Positions 8,706-17,611 of a DNA stretch of 64,000 bases are shown here, one piece after another (the first letter of the stretch is position 1; every line of letters begins with the position of its first letter). Source of the stretch: Oleiagrimonas sp963747595 (GTDB taxonomy: Bacteria > Pseudomonadota > Gammaproteobacteria > Xanthomonadales > Rhodanobacteraceae); contig CAVVFO010000001.1 in assembly GCA_963747595.1 (NCBI GenBank), forward strand, positions 806,001 to 870,000, written 5' to 3'. The notes beneath the pieces were generated by a model. That model saw only the letters and a list, made by a program, of their open reading frames with translations. It made no database searches and was not told where the DNA came from. The position numbers and the translations under genes are program-made.

Positions 8706-10535
8706 ATGCGCCTGACAGTACGTCGCTCGTTCCTGCTCGGGCTGGGGCTGATGGCCCTTGTGGTGCTGTTTGGCACCTTGGTGTTGCTGGGCAATCAGCG
8801 GCTGCGCGGCGAACGGATCGACCTGACCGCAGACCATTTGTACACGCTGTCACCGGGGACCCTGCATATCCTGCGGCACTTGCGCGGGCCCATCCACCTG
8901 ACACTGTTCTTTTCCGATCACGCGACGCGTGATCTGCCACAGCTGCGCAGCTACGAGCAACGCGTGCGCGAGATGCTGCAGGAAATGACCAGTCGCGCCA
9001 ACGGGCAATTGCAGCTGAAAGTGGTGGATCCAGTGCCGTATTCGGACGACGAGGACCGCGCCTTCGGCGACGGACTGACGGCAGTTCCGGGCGGCAGCAA
9101 CGGCGAGCGGGTGTTTTTCGGTCTGGCCGGCGTCAACGCCTCCGGCCAGCGATTGTCGATCCCGTTTTTCGATCCGGGCAAGGAGTCATTCCTGGAATAC
9201 GACATCGCCAAGCTGATCTACGAACTCAATGCGCCGAAAAAGCCCACGGTGGGAGTGCTCAGCAGCCTGCCCATCGATGGTGATGCGTTGACCGGCACGC
9301 CTCCCTGGGCAGTGATGCGCCAGCTCAACCAGCTGTTCAACGTGAAGATGCTCAAGCAAGGTGGACTCAAGCACCTGGGCAATATCCAGGTGCTGCTGCT
9401 GATCCACCCGCAGCATCTGGATGCCGACACCGCGTACGCGCTCGATCAATACGTGCTACATGGCGGCCATCTGGTGGTGTTTGTGGATCCGGATGCCGAA
9501 ATGGACGCCCGCGCCACGGGTTCGGTGACGCGCGTGATCGGCAGCAGCTCGGACCTGCCGCGGCTGTTCAAGGCCTGGGGCGTGGCGTTTGATCCCGATC
9601 GCGTGGTGCTGGATCGTTCGCGCGCCCTGTCCATTGCCCTGCACGACGATACGCAGCCGGTGCGCCACCCCGCGGTGCTCGGCCTGACGTCGTCCAATCT
9701 CAATCACCAGGATGTCATTACCGCCAGCCTGCAGAACATCAATCTGTCGTCGGCGGGCTATTTCGAGCTCACCCGCAACAGCCAGTCGCGGATCACGCCG
9801 CTGCTGCAGAGTACCGGTCAGGCCATGGTGGTCCCGGCCGAGCGCGTCCGCATGACCGAAGATCCCTCGTCGCTGTACGACGGCTACCAGCCCAACGGCG
9901 AACACTACGTTCTGGCCGCGCGTCTGAAAGGGCGTTTCCACACTGCCTTTCCGCAGCGCTCGGATCCGCATCACCTGGATGTCGCGGCGAAGAAGGAGCA
10001 GGTCATTCTGGTGGCCGATACCGATATCCTGTCCAATCGCATGTGGGTGCAATCGGCCCCGTTCCTGGGCGAAAAGCTGCTCAACGCATTTGCCAACAAC
10101 GGCGACTTCGTGACCAATATCATCGATAACCTGAGCGGCTCCTCGGCGCTGTTGTCGATTCGCGGTCGCGCCATCTCGCAACGGCCGTTCACCCGCGTGC
10201 AGGCGCTCAGGCGCAGCGCCGACAGCGCCTACCGCGCCAAGCAGCGGCAGCTGGAAAGCGAGTTGGCCGAGACCGAGCGCAAGCTCAGCGCGTTGCAACC
10301 ATCCAAGGGTCGGGGGCACGCGCAGGACACTGCGCGCAAACGTGAGATCGATCATTTTCTCGAGCGCAAGCTGACCATTCGCCGACAATTGCGTGATGTG
10401 CAGCAGCAGCTGGATGCCGAGATCGATGCGCTGGGACGCCGGGTCAAGGTGGTGAATATCCTGGGGATGCCGCTTCTCGTGGTGCTGTGGGGCCTGTGGT
10501 TCGCCTGGCGCCGTGCACGACGTGCCCGACGATGA
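8706..10535 (+). CDS. GldG-family auxiliary protein of an ABC-2 exporter
   Basis: The 609-residue product begins with a membrane segment (residues about 10-30), continues as a large periplasmic domain of the GldG/ABC-auxiliary type (from IDLTADHLYTLSPGTLHILR onward), and ends with a coiled-coil stretch (about 495-570) followed by a C-terminal membrane segment (VVNILGMPLLVVLWGLWFAW) and a basic tail. This N- and C-anchored layout is the family pattern. Its ATG directly follows the permease stop. It probably couples the exporter to an envelope partner; this role is inference. Confidence 0.85.
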   Translation: MRLTVRRSFLLGLGLMALVVLFGTLVLLGNQRLRGERIDLTADHLYTLSPGTLHILRHLRGPIHLTLFFSDHATRDLPQLRSYEQRVREMLQEMTSRANGQLQLKVVDPVPYSDDEDRAFGDGLTAVPGGSNGERVFFGLAGVNASGQRLSIPFFDPGKESFLEYDIAKLIYELNAPKKPTVGVLSSLPIDGDALTGTPPWAVMRQLNQLFNVKMLKQGGLKHLGNIQVLLLIHPQHLDADTAYALDQYVLHGGHLVVFVDPDAEMDARATGSVTRVIGSSSDLPRLFKAWGVAFDPDRVVLDRSRALSIALHDDTQPVRHPAVLGLTSSNLNHQDVITASLQNINLSSAGYFELTRNSQSRITPLLQSTGQAMVVPAERVRMTEDPSSLYDGYQPNGEHYVLAARLKGRFHTAFPQRSDPHHLDVAAKKEQVILVADTDILSNRMWVQSAPFLGEKLLNAFANNGDFVTNIIDNLSGSSALLSIRGRAISQRPFTRVQALRRSADSAYRAKQRQLESELAETERKLSALQPSKGRGHAQDTARKREIDHFLERKLTIRRQLRDVQQQLDAEIDALGRRVKVVNILGMPLLVVLWGLWFAWRRARRARR

Positions 10536-10605
10536 GGCTCTTGCAGCTGCGGCATTTGCACGCATCCGCGGCGCAGCCGTTTCATCTCTGGTCTAATGCC
10601 GCGCC

Positions 10606-11469
10606 ATGAATGTGCTGGTCTGGCTCGATCCGTGGGAATTCTCGCCCGTGTTTCTGGCGGTATTTGTCGCCGCCGCACTGCTGTATCTGCTGGGTTCGCG
10701 GCGGCATCGCCCCGGGGCCAGCAGGCAGCTCCGGTTCTGGCTCGGCATGGCGCTGATCTATATCGGCCTGAACACGCGGCTTGATTACTATGCGGAACAC
10801 GAATTTTTCGTGCACCGGCTGCAGCACGTCCTGCTCCATCACCTCGGTCCGTTCCTGATTGCTTTCTCATATCCGGGGGCCACGCTGCGAGGCGGATTCC
10901 CCTTGCGCTGGCGGCGGCGCTGGATTGCGCCCTTTCTGCGCAGCAGGCCGGTGCAATGGCTGGCGCGCATCATATTCAACCCGTGGGTGGCCGGGTTTCT
11001 TTTCGACGCATTGATCTACCTGTGGCTCTATCCCCCGCTGCATTTCGTCGCCATGCTGGATGCGCACCTGTATCTAGTGATGAACTGGAGCGTGACCGTG
11101 GACGGCCTGCTGTTCTGGTGGCTGGTGCTGGATCGTCGACCCAAGCCGCCTGCGCGCCTGGGTGCCGGCATGCGGGTCCTGGTGCCCTTGTTCGTGGCGG
11201 TGCCGCAATTGCTGCTGGGTTCCTATATCGCCTTCGCGACCTCGGATCTGTATCCCATCTACAAGCTGTGCGGAAAGGCCTTCGCCAGTATCAGTGCGAT
11301 CCAGTCACAGCAGCTGGGTGGGATCATCCTGTGGATTCCCGGCGGCATGATGAGCGCGCTTGCATCGATCATCGCCTTTCGCCACTGGCTGTCGCTGTCC
11401 ACGCGGCAGCGCCTGCCGCGACAGGAAACGCGCCGCCGCAGGAAGCGTGGGCTGGAACTGGACCGCTAG
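10606..11469 (+). CDS. Cytochrome c oxidase assembly factor CtaG, caa3 type
   Basis: The 287-residue polytopic protein matches the caa3-CtaG family of inner-membrane factors that help deliver copper to terminal oxidase. It has about seven membrane segments and family His residues in HEFFVHRLQHVLLHHLGP, plus the C-terminal GGIILWIPGGMMSALASI. This family is unrelated to the Cox11-type CtaG. The convergent genes downstream encode two copper chaperones of the same process (PCu(A)C and Sco), which supports the assignment. The oxidase subunits are not in the window. Confidence 0.88.
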   Translation: MNVLVWLDPWEFSPVFLAVFVAAALLYLLGSRRHRPGASRQLRFWLGMALIYIGLNTRLDYYAEHEFFVHRLQHVLLHHLGPFLIAFSYPGATLRGGFPLRWRRRWIAPFLRSRPVQWLARIIFNPWVAGFLFDALIYLWLYPPLHFVAMLDAHLYLVMNWSVTVDGLLFWWLVLDRRPKPPARLGAGMRVLVPLFVAVPQLLLGSYIAFATSDLYPIYKLCGKAFASISAIQSQQLGGIILWIPGGMMSALASIIAFRHWLSLSTRQRLPRQETRRRRKRGLELDR

Positions 11470-11679
11470 ATTTGCGGGGATCCCGTGGGCCGGGTGACCT
11501 TTTCGCTGCACGCCGCGGATTCTCCTGCCTGTGATCGAGCGGCGGCTGCCGCAGGCAGGCGCCGGGCGCAGGGGTCTCATGCGGGCAGGAGTCACATCCG
11601 GGCGTCCAGCCACGCGAATGGAGTGGTGGCATTCACCGGTCAACCGCGATCGCCTTCTTGACCGGGGCGAGCGCGGTTC

Positions 11680-12189
11680 CTACTGCGTGTCGCCGGAAGC
11701 GTTGGCCGGACGGCCCTTGAACCGCACCTCCAGCGTACTGCCGTCGGCCAGTTTCAGCGTGACCGGCACCATGTGCCCGACCTGCACGGGATGCTTCGCG
11801 TGCATCATCATCAGGTGGTAGCTGCCGGGCCGCAGCTGGATCCGGCCGTGTGGCGGCACGGTCAGTTTGGGTACGGCGATCATCTGCGACATGCCGTTCC
11901 TGACCCGGCTCCTGTGCAGCATGATGTTGCCGTAGAAGCGGCTGTGGGCGGCGACGATTACCGCAGGCCTGTTCCCGTGATTGCGGATGACGGCATAGCC
12001 GGCGCCGGGCAGGGCGCCCGGCAGGATGCGTATCCAGGCATGCGTGACCTTCAGCTGTGATGCCTGGGTCCGTTCCGTGTGGCGTCGCGCGTCGTGATGC
12101 TGCTGCGAGGTGGGGCCGGCGAAAGCCATCCCCGGGGCGGAAACGCCCAGAACCAGCGCGGCAGCCAGGATCGATAGCGGACGTTTCAT
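11680..12189 (-). CDS. Periplasmic copper chaperone PCu(A)C
   Basis: The 169-residue protein has a signal peptide (MKRPLSILAAALVLGVSAPG... cleaved near MAFAG) and a DUF461/PCu(A)C beta-sandwich. Its copper ligands fit the family pattern of His and Met residues: the segment IMLHRSRVRNGMSQM and the later HLMMMHAKHPVQVGHMVP. PCu(A)C loads Cu(I) onto the CuA site of cytochrome oxidase or passes it to Sco. Its ATG overlaps the stop of the Sco gene by 4 bases, so the two are one operon. A His-rich start of the mature protein (QQHHDARRH) may bind copper too. Confidence 0.9.
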   Translation of the reverse strand: MKRPLSILAAALVLGVSAPGMAFAGPTSQQHHDARRHTERTQASQLKVTHAWIRILPGALPGAGYAVIRNHGNRPAVIVAAHSRFYGNIMLHRSRVRNGMSQMIAVPKLTVPPHGRIQLRPGSYHLMMMHAKHPVQVGHMVPVTLKLADGSTLEVRFKGRPANASGDTQ

Positions 12190-12818
12190 GTCTTGCCTTT
12201 CAGGTCGACGAGAAGGTGCAGGTCATGCACGATCTGGCTGGATTTGCTGGTCGGCGTGATCAGCAGTCGCGCCCGCCCCTTGCGGTCGAACACATAGATC
12301 GCGGCGCTGTGATCCATGTCGTAGCCCCCATTGGGCGTACTCTTGCCCCTGCTGAAGGCGGCGCGGTACTTTTTCGCCAGCGCGGCAATCTGTGCGTGCG
12401 TGCCGGTGAGGCCGACATCATGCGGGTCGAAGGCGTTGACGTACTGATGCAGTACCTCGGGCGTATCGCGCGCCGGATCCACGGTGACGAACAGGAAGCG
12501 GATGTCCCTGGCCTGCTTGCCCAGACGCTGCAGCACCACGTGCATGCGTGACATGGTGGTGGGACACACATCCGGGCAGTGGGTGTAGCCGAAGTACAGC
12601 ATCACCACCTTGCCCCTGTAGTGGTCGGCGGTGACCACCTTGCCGTTGTCGTTGGTCAGCTTGAAGTGCAGGTCCGGCATATGGCCGCGGATGCTGGTCA
12701 GCTGCCAGTTCGGCGCCGCCTGCTGCTGGCAGCCGGCAAGCAGCAGCACCAGGAGGACCGGCCAGAGCGCGGTGCGCAGGAGACGGCAGCGAAGATGGGC
12801 TACGGGTCGAATTTTCAT
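12186..12818 (-). CDS. SCO1/SenC-family copper metallochaperone (lipoprotein)
   Basis: The 210-residue product has a lipoprotein signal (VLLVLLLAGCQQQ), then a thioredoxin fold with the copper-binding CPDVCPT motif in YTHCPDVCPTTMSR and a distal conserved His in NGGYDMDHSAAIYV. Sco proteins reduce or metallate the CuA centre of cytochrome c oxidase. It is the first gene of a two-gene operon with PCu(A)C and faces the CtaG gene, so three copper-assembly genes cluster here. All expected metal ligands are present. Confidence 0.93.
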   Translation of the reverse strand: MKIRPVAHLRCRLLRTALWPVLLVLLLAGCQQQAAPNWQLTSIRGHMPDLHFKLTNDNGKVVTADHYRGKVVMLYFGYTHCPDVCPTTMSRMHVVLQRLGKQARDIRFLFVTVDPARDTPEVLHQYVNAFDPHDVGLTGTHAQIAALAKKYRAAFSRGKSTPNGGYDMDHSAAIYVFDRKGRARLLITPTSKSSQIVHDLHLLVDLKGKT

Positions 12819-12870
12819 GGTCTGTCAGGATACGCTGGCGAACCATGATTCGGTATGAAGGAGCCTGCTG

Positions 12871-13254
12871 GTGCGACATCATGTCTCGAGATCACTGGCT
12901 GTCGCGGTGGCGCTGGCTGGCGCCAGTGCCGTGATATTCGGAGCATTCGGCGCCCATGCGCTCAAAGGCGTTCTGCACGCGCGTCAGGCGGGTATCTGGC
13001 ATACCTCCGTCAGCTACCACTTCTGGCACGCGCTGGCACTGGCGCTGTCCGCTGCGCTCCTGCCGGCAGGGCGTTATCGCCAACTGGCGGCGCTGTGTTT
13101 CGGCGCCGGCATCGTGCTGTTTTGCGGCAGTCTGTATGCACTGGCGCTGGGCGCGGCGCATTGGATTGGCATCATCACGCCGTTCGGCGGCCTGGCGTTC
13201 ATCGCCGGATGGATCATTCTGGGCCTGGGCATGTATCGATGCGGACGGGATTGA
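12871..13254 (+). CDS. DUF423 family membrane protein
   Basis: A 127-residue protein with four hydrophobic segments matches DUF423 (YgdD-like): GAFGAHALKGVL near the N terminus, SYHFWHALAL, and the C-terminal GGLAFIAGWIILG. The GTG start at 12871 is chosen because AAGGAG lies 7-12 bases before it. Function of the family is not established. It is transcribed divergently from the Sco operon. Confidence 0.9.
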   Translation: MRHHVSRSLAVAVALAGASAVIFGAFGAHALKGVLHARQAGIWHTSVSYHFWHALALALSAALLPAGRYRQLAALCFGAGIVLFCGSLYALALGAAHWIGIITPFGGLAFIAGWIILGLGMYRCGRD

Positions 13255-13413
13255 CCCCTTCTCTGGCGCCCTCTGTTTCCGTGCCGCGGGCAGGACGCAT
13301 GCCGGGTCCAGCGAAGGTGACCTGGTCATGAACGTTGTCGATGATTGCATGCTGCAGCAAGGCATCTCGCGTTAAGGTGACGAGCATTGCAGACCTCGAG
13401 GAGATACAGGCAC

Positions 13414-13827
13414 ATGAAGCGATTTGTACTCACCGCTGCTGTCGCATGTCTCGCATTCGGTGCGAGCGCCGCGCAGGCGACTTCAAGCCAGTCCATGGGC
13501 ACGTGCAAGCAGCACTCCAGCAGCATGCTGGACGCACTTGTCACCAAGCAGTTCAAGCAGGCGGGGGCCCATCTGGACAAGAATCTGGGCAAGAAGCTCA
13601 CCACGCAGAAATTGGCGCAGATATGGAGCTTGCTGACCGACAAGGTCGGTGCCTACGAGTCCCGTGGCACGCCGATGGGCAGGTCGCAAAAGGGCATGTC
13701 CGTGGTCACCACGCCGATGAACTTCAAACGGATGGCATTGAAGGCGCGTGTCGCCTGCAATGGCTCGGGGCAGATTGCCGGATTGCGTTTCATGCCGGAC
13801 CAGACAGCCAAAAAATCTGCAAAGTAA
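13414..13827 (+). CDS. Secreted DUF3887-like protein
   Basis: The ATG at 13414 follows a GAGGAG site and begins a signal peptide (MKRFVLTAAVACLAFGASAAQA). The 137-residue product resembles DUF3887: an N-terminal helix in which Cys and small residues precede FKQAGAHLDKNLGKKL, then IWSLLTDKVGAYESRG, and a C-terminal beta strand GQIAGLRFMPD. Such domains often occur in front of exported hydrolases; here it stands alone. No enzymatic residues are visible. Confidence 0.7.
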   Translation: MKRFVLTAAVACLAFGASAAQATSSQSMGTCKQHSSSMLDALVTKQFKQAGAHLDKNLGKKLTTQKLAQIWSLLTDKVGAYESRGTPMGRSQKGMSVVTTPMNFKRMALKARVACNGSGQIAGLRFMPDQTAKKSAK

Positions 13828-13984
13828 CGGCTTGTCTTCAGGCAGATATTCAGGCACGCCGGGTGCGGGTGGCGACCACCATCGCCGCCTGACGGATTTT
13901 CGCAGTCGCGCGGCGTAACACGCTGCTTGCTCTGCACTGCGGAGCCTGCTGACACGGCACGGTCACGCCGCTGTCAACAATGCC

Positions 13985-14605
13985 ATGCAGGATGGCGGCA
14001 TGCACACCCTCCCTGCTTCCGGGCACGTACGCTCCCGGCCGCGCCTTGATCGCACAGCGCGCCTTGCCGGTGGGATGCTTGGTTTTTCTGCATTGGTGGC
14101 GCTGGCGGTGTGGGGCGTGCACTCCGGTTACAACGGGGGCAACGCCGTGCCTGCGCGCGCGCGGCCTGCACATGTGGCCGACGATCCGGCCATCCGTGAT
14201 CTGGTGGCCTGGACCCGGGCCGACGGCCATCAGGTACTGATCGTGCCTGCCCCCTCGGGCCAGGCATTGCGTTTCTATGACCGGAGCGACGGGCGGCCCA
14301 TGCGCACGCCCGGCCTGTCGGTGGTCCGCGCTCCCCGCTTTGAGGGGATTCATGCCTTGGCGCGCGTCGGAAACCTGTTGTTCGTGGCCGAATCAGGGCC
14401 GTCCCGCGTGCGGGTGCTGCAGTTGCCGCAGCTGCGGACGCGCGCCAGTTTGCCCTTGCCGCAGGCGCCGGTGGACATGCGGGTCGAGCGGGTGGGGGCG
14501 GCCCTGTACCGTCTCGATGTGCAGCTGAAAGCGGGCGCATCTTCGGCGCCTCGCATCACGCAGATCGATTGGCGCGAGCATCCCTCGCTCGTGGCGCGCC
14601 ACTGA
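13985..14605 (+). CDS. Hypothetical membrane-anchored protein
   Basis: This 206-residue protein has one membrane segment (GGMLGFSALVALAVWGV, about residues 29-45) and a periplasmic remainder with beta-propeller-like strands such as VLIVPAPSGQALRFYDR and NLLFVAESGPSRVRVLQLP. I do not recognise a family with confidence; a fragment-like resemblance to phytase-type propellers was considered, but it is too short and lacks clear metal ligands. The start is uncertain between ATGs at 13985 and 14000. It is convergent with bpt. Confidence 0.5.
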   Translation: MQDGGMHTLPASGHVRSRPRLDRTARLAGGMLGFSALVALAVWGVHSGYNGGNAVPARARPAHVADDPAIRDLVAWTRADGHQVLIVPAPSGQALRFYDRSDGRPMRTPGLSVVRAPRFEGIHALARVGNLLFVAESGPSRVRVLQLPQLRTRASLPLPQAPVDMRVERVGAALYRLDVQLKAGASSAPRITQIDWREHPSLVARH

Positions 14606-14668
14606 ACATTGCCACTGGCCGTACGTGCCTGCTGGTGTGCCTGCCTGCGGTCGCCGGGTCGGGCGGGG

Positions 14669-15400
14669 TCAGGAGAGGGTCAGGGTTTCGTCGGCATCAC
14701 CCAGCGGCACCCAGTCGTCGTCTTGATAGATGTGCAGCGGGCGAAAGCGTGCCTTGTAGTCCATCTTCGGGTGCCCGGCAATCCAGAACCCCAGATACAG
14801 GTACGGAATCTTTCGTCGCCGCGCCAGTTCGATCTGGCTGAGAATGCCGAACGTTCCCAGCCCGCGTGCCTGGACCGCCGGATCGAAGAATGTGTAGACC
14901 GCCGAGAGTCCCGTTTTGCAGACATCGGTCACCGCCACGCCCAGCAGGCGTTGCCCGAGACGCATTTCCAGAAATACGGTGGGGCTCCAGGGCGCCGTCA
15001 TGAAACGCTCGAAGTCCTCGGGGTCGGCATCGTCCATCCCGCCGCCGCGATGCCGCGCACGCAGGTAGCGCACGTACAGCGCGTAGCGTTCCGCGTTGGA
15101 GCCGGGTGCCGCTTCAGTCACGCGCAGGTCGGCATTGCGCCCGGTACAGCGGCGCTGCGAGCGGTTGGGCCGGAACGATTCGACGGGGATGCGGCAAGGG
15201 GTACAGGCACTGCAGCCGGGACAGCGGGGTAAATACAGGTGCCCGCCGGCGCGACGGAAGCCGTGCGACAAGGCCTGGTCGTAGAGGCGATCTAGATTCG
15301 GTGCCGCCGGGTCGATGACCAGATTCTGCGCCATGCGGTCATCGAAATAACCGCAGTTGTGCGGCAACGTCTGGAAGAGGCGGATGCGTTCGGAGCGCAT
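14669..15400 (-). CDS. bpt: Aspartate/glutamate leucyltransferase (Bpt)
   Basis: The 243-residue product is a bacterial protein transferase that attaches leucine from Leu-tRNA to N-terminal Asp or Glu of substrates, feeding the N-degron pathway of ClpS/ClpAP. It begins MRSERIRLFQTLPHNCGYF, contains the Cys-rich patch CPGCSACTPCRIPVE and the family segments SQRRCTGRN and FWIAGHPKMDYKARFRPL. The ATG at 15400 is preferred to upstream extensions because it gives the family N terminus. The small DUF2007-like gene 74 bases upstream is on the same strand. Confidence 0.93.
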   Translation of the reverse strand: MRSERIRLFQTLPHNCGYFDDRMAQNLVIDPAAPNLDRLYDQALSHGFRRAGGHLYLPRCPGCSACTPCRIPVESFRPNRSQRRCTGRNADLRVTEAAPGSNAERYALYVRYLRARHRGGGMDDADPEDFERFMTAPWSPTVFLEMRLGQRLLGVAVTDVCKTGLSAVYTFFDPAVQARGLGTFGILSQIELARRRKIPYLYLGFWIAGHPKMDYKARFRPLHIYQDDDWVPLGDADETLTLS

Positions 15401-15474
15401 GACGCGCTCATTGTAGCTGCAGCGACGCAAACATGTCGGCACCCGCGAGACGTGTTGTCCGCGGCCGTACCGCC

Positions 15475-15873
15475 TCAGAACAGATGCATCGCCCGCATCA
15501 CCATCACCAGCAGCGTACCCGCCACGGCAATCAATGCCAGCATGCGGATGCGGCTGGCCACCGGATTGCGTCCATTCTTCTGGACGCCTTGCATCTGCCG
15601 CGCCTCGGCCAGCAGTTCGGAATGCGCCGTGGTCGGTTCGATACCGATCTCGCGCAGCAGTTGCCGCGCCGGGGTCAGGTCCTCGGCGCGTTCGATCTGC
15701 ACCGCCGGCCATTGATGCCTGCTGGCCCCGCGTTCGCTGTAGCTGTAACGGCTGTAGCTGGGTCGATTGTAGACCGAACGGTTGCTCACCGAAGTCTCGA
15801 TGCCGTGTTCGGCCATCAGCGCGACGACGCGGTCGATGTTTTCCGGACGTGGAGATGAATAGATCTGACGCAT
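15475..15873 (-). CDS. DUF2007-like putative signal-transducing protein with C-terminal membrane anchor
   Basis: The first about 90 of 132 residues resemble the small ferredoxin-like DUF2007 domain (MRQIYSSPRPENIDRVVALM, and the later LTPARQLLREIGIEP). A Tyr/Ser-rich insertion (NRPSYSRYSYSERG) sits in the middle and a membrane segment (LALIAVAGTLLVMVM) near the C terminus. In Xanthomonas such genes have been called pathogenicity-like proteins; no function is proven. It probably shares a transcript with bpt. Confidence 0.65.
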   Translation of the reverse strand: MRQIYSSPRPENIDRVVALMAEHGIETSVSNRSVYNRPSYSRYSYSERGASRHQWPAVQIERAEDLTPARQLLREIGIEPTTAHSELLAEARQMQGVQKNGRNPVASRIRMLALIAVAGTLLVMVMRAMHLF

Positions 15874-15942
15874 GGGGACAATTCTACCAAAGGATTCCGC
15901 GAGGATCTCTTGGCAGAGCGGTTCAGGGGACCGCGCATGCCG

Positions 15943-16812
15943 TCACTCGTCGCGGAGCCGGATCAGGCCTTCCTGTGCGGTGGAGGCGACCAATGTGCCC
16001 TTGCGGTCGTAGATCGCACCGCGTGCCAGCCCGCGCGCGCCCTGCGCCGTGGGGCTGTCGAAGCTGTACAGCAGCCAGTCGTCCATGCGAAATGGCCGGT
16101 GGAACCAGATGGCGTGATCCAGACTGGCCATCTGCACGTTGTGCGACAGATAGGAGATACCGTGCGGCAGGGTCGTGGTGCCGATCAGGTGGAAGTCCGA
16201 GGCATAGGCCAGCAGGGCGCGCTGCATCATGGGCGAGGCGTCCGGCAGCGCGGAGGTGAGACGGAACCAGATGTGCTGGTAGGGCGGACGCTTGGTCGGG
16301 TTCATCTCGTCGCGTGGCCAGACCTGGCGAAATTCGATGGGGCTGTCCACGCCCAGCCAGCGCTGCAGCTTCACCGGCAATTTGGCCAGCTCGTCCGGCG
16401 CCAGGTGCGTTTGCGGCGCGATGTCCTCGGGATTTGGAACTTCGGGCATGGAGCTCTGATGCTCGAAGCCCGATTCCTCGATCTGGAACGACACCGCGCA
16501 GTTCAGGATCGGTTTGCCGTGCTGGATTGCCACCACGCGGCGCGAGGAAAAGCTGTGGCCGTCACGCGCCCGCTCCACGGAATAGACGATGGGCGCGTCG
16601 ACATCGCCCGCGCGCAGGAAATAGCCGTGCAGCGAGTGCGCCTGACGCGCATTGTCCACCGTGCGTTGGGCCGCCGACAGGGCTTGGCCAAGCACCTGTC
16701 CGCCGAACACGAAGCGGGTGCCGATATCACGGCTCTGGCCTCGGAACAGGTTGTCTTCCAGCCGTTCCAGCTCCAGCAGGTCGGTCAATTCGGCAACGAG
16801 AGATTCGCTCAT
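15943..16812 (-). CDS. tesB: Acyl-CoA thioesterase II (TesB)
   Basis: The 289-residue protein has the double hot-dog fold of TesB: an N-terminal half with FVFGGQVLGQAL and HSLHGYFLRAGD, and a C-terminal half with LLAYASDFHLIGT (catalytic Asp), the LDHAIWFHRPFRMDDWLLY strand and ARGLARGAIYDRKGTLVAST. The catalytic Asp, Thr/Ser and Gln triad positions appear present. It hydrolyses medium and long acyl-CoAs. The start at 16812 gives the usual family N terminus (MSESLVAELTDLLELERL). Confidence 0.95.
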   Translation of the reverse strand: MSESLVAELTDLLELERLEDNLFRGQSRDIGTRFVFGGQVLGQALSAAQRTVDNARQAHSLHGYFLRAGDVDAPIVYSVERARDGHSFSSRRVVAIQHGKPILNCAVSFQIEESGFEHQSSMPEVPNPEDIAPQTHLAPDELAKLPVKLQRWLGVDSPIEFRQVWPRDEMNPTKRPPYQHIWFRLTSALPDASPMMQRALLAYASDFHLIGTTTLPHGISYLSHNVQMASLDHAIWFHRPFRMDDWLLYSFDSPTAQGARGLARGAIYDRKGTLVASTAQEGLIRLRDE

Positions 16813-16892
16813 GGCGCATCCTTGGATGATCGGCCGACAAGTATAACGATGCCGTGTGGAAGGCATGGCAACGCACGTGCAGGCGCGTCGCC

Positions 16893-17453
16893 CTACGGTG
16901 CGATGCGTTGCAGATCGCATGCCGCAAGCACGGCATCCCAGGGAAACTGCGTTCCCGGATCACGTTTGCGGAACACCTGTCTGGATGCGTCGTCGCTGGC
17001 GGCAACGCTCGCGGTGTCCAGGTCCTCATGTCCGGCAATCTGGCGCAGGTTTGGATATGCGCGTTGAAGGTGGTGCAGCAATGCGGTCAGTTGCGTGACC
17101 TGCGCGCCGGTGTAGGCCTCGGTCATTGTCTGGCAGCGGGAGTCCAGCCAGTCGGGGTAGCGCCCGGTGTTGACCAGCTCGATGCCGATGGAGCGCTCGT
17201 TGTAGCCATGCGTGTGATGCGCAATGCGTGTGCCGGCGACGAAACAGTGCACGCTGCCGTCGCGGTCGATGTAGAAGTGCCCGCTGTTGCCGGTGCCGGC
17301 GTCATACAGCAGTCGCTCGCCGTAGCGACGTGCCATGGCCAGATCCGGCAGCTCGGTGCAGTGGATGACCACCAAGTCCACGGCCGCAATGTCGCGCTGC
17401 CGCAGCACATGTGCATAGGGGAGCTGCCAGTCGTGGATGTGCGGGTCGGTCAT
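16893..17453 (-). CDS. N-acetylmuramoyl-L-alanine amidase, AmpD/Amidase_2 type
   Basis: The 186-residue protein has the zinc ligands of Amidase_2 enzymes: His in VVIHCTE (about residue 31), His near HHTHGYNERSIGIELVNTG, and the C-terminal His/Asp around AGHEDLDTA and FRKRDPGTQFPW. These cleave the amide between MurNAc and the stem peptide during cell-wall recycling. There is no signal peptide, which suggests a cytoplasmic AmpD-like role, although the order of motifs also fits other short amidases. The ATG at 17453 was chosen because upstream sequence is poorly coding. Confidence 0.85.
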   Translation of the reverse strand: MTDPHIHDWQLPYAHVLRQRDIAAVDLVVIHCTELPDLAMARRYGERLLYDAGTGNSGHFYIDRDGSVHCFVAGTRIAHHTHGYNERSIGIELVNTGRYPDWLDSRCQTMTEAYTGAQVTQLTALLHHLQRAYPNLRQIAGHEDLDTASVAASDDASRQVFRKRDPGTQFPWDAVLAACDLQRIAP

Positions 17454-17611
17454 GCACGCCAGTGTACTGCGTCGCTCCGGGGGCACCATTCGGCGAGTGG
17501 CCGGATGCGCCTGTCGCGGCGTCGTCGGCACGTACCGGCTGATATCATGCGCGTCCTGCGGGAGGCGGTCCGACCCGTTTCCGGCTGATCTCATCTCCCA
17601 CGGAGGCGCGG

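Noticed and set aside
13985..14605. Phytase-type beta-propeller identity for the small membrane-anchored protein
   Set aside because: Only two strand-like segments resemble a propeller; the protein is far too short and has no visible metal-binding set.
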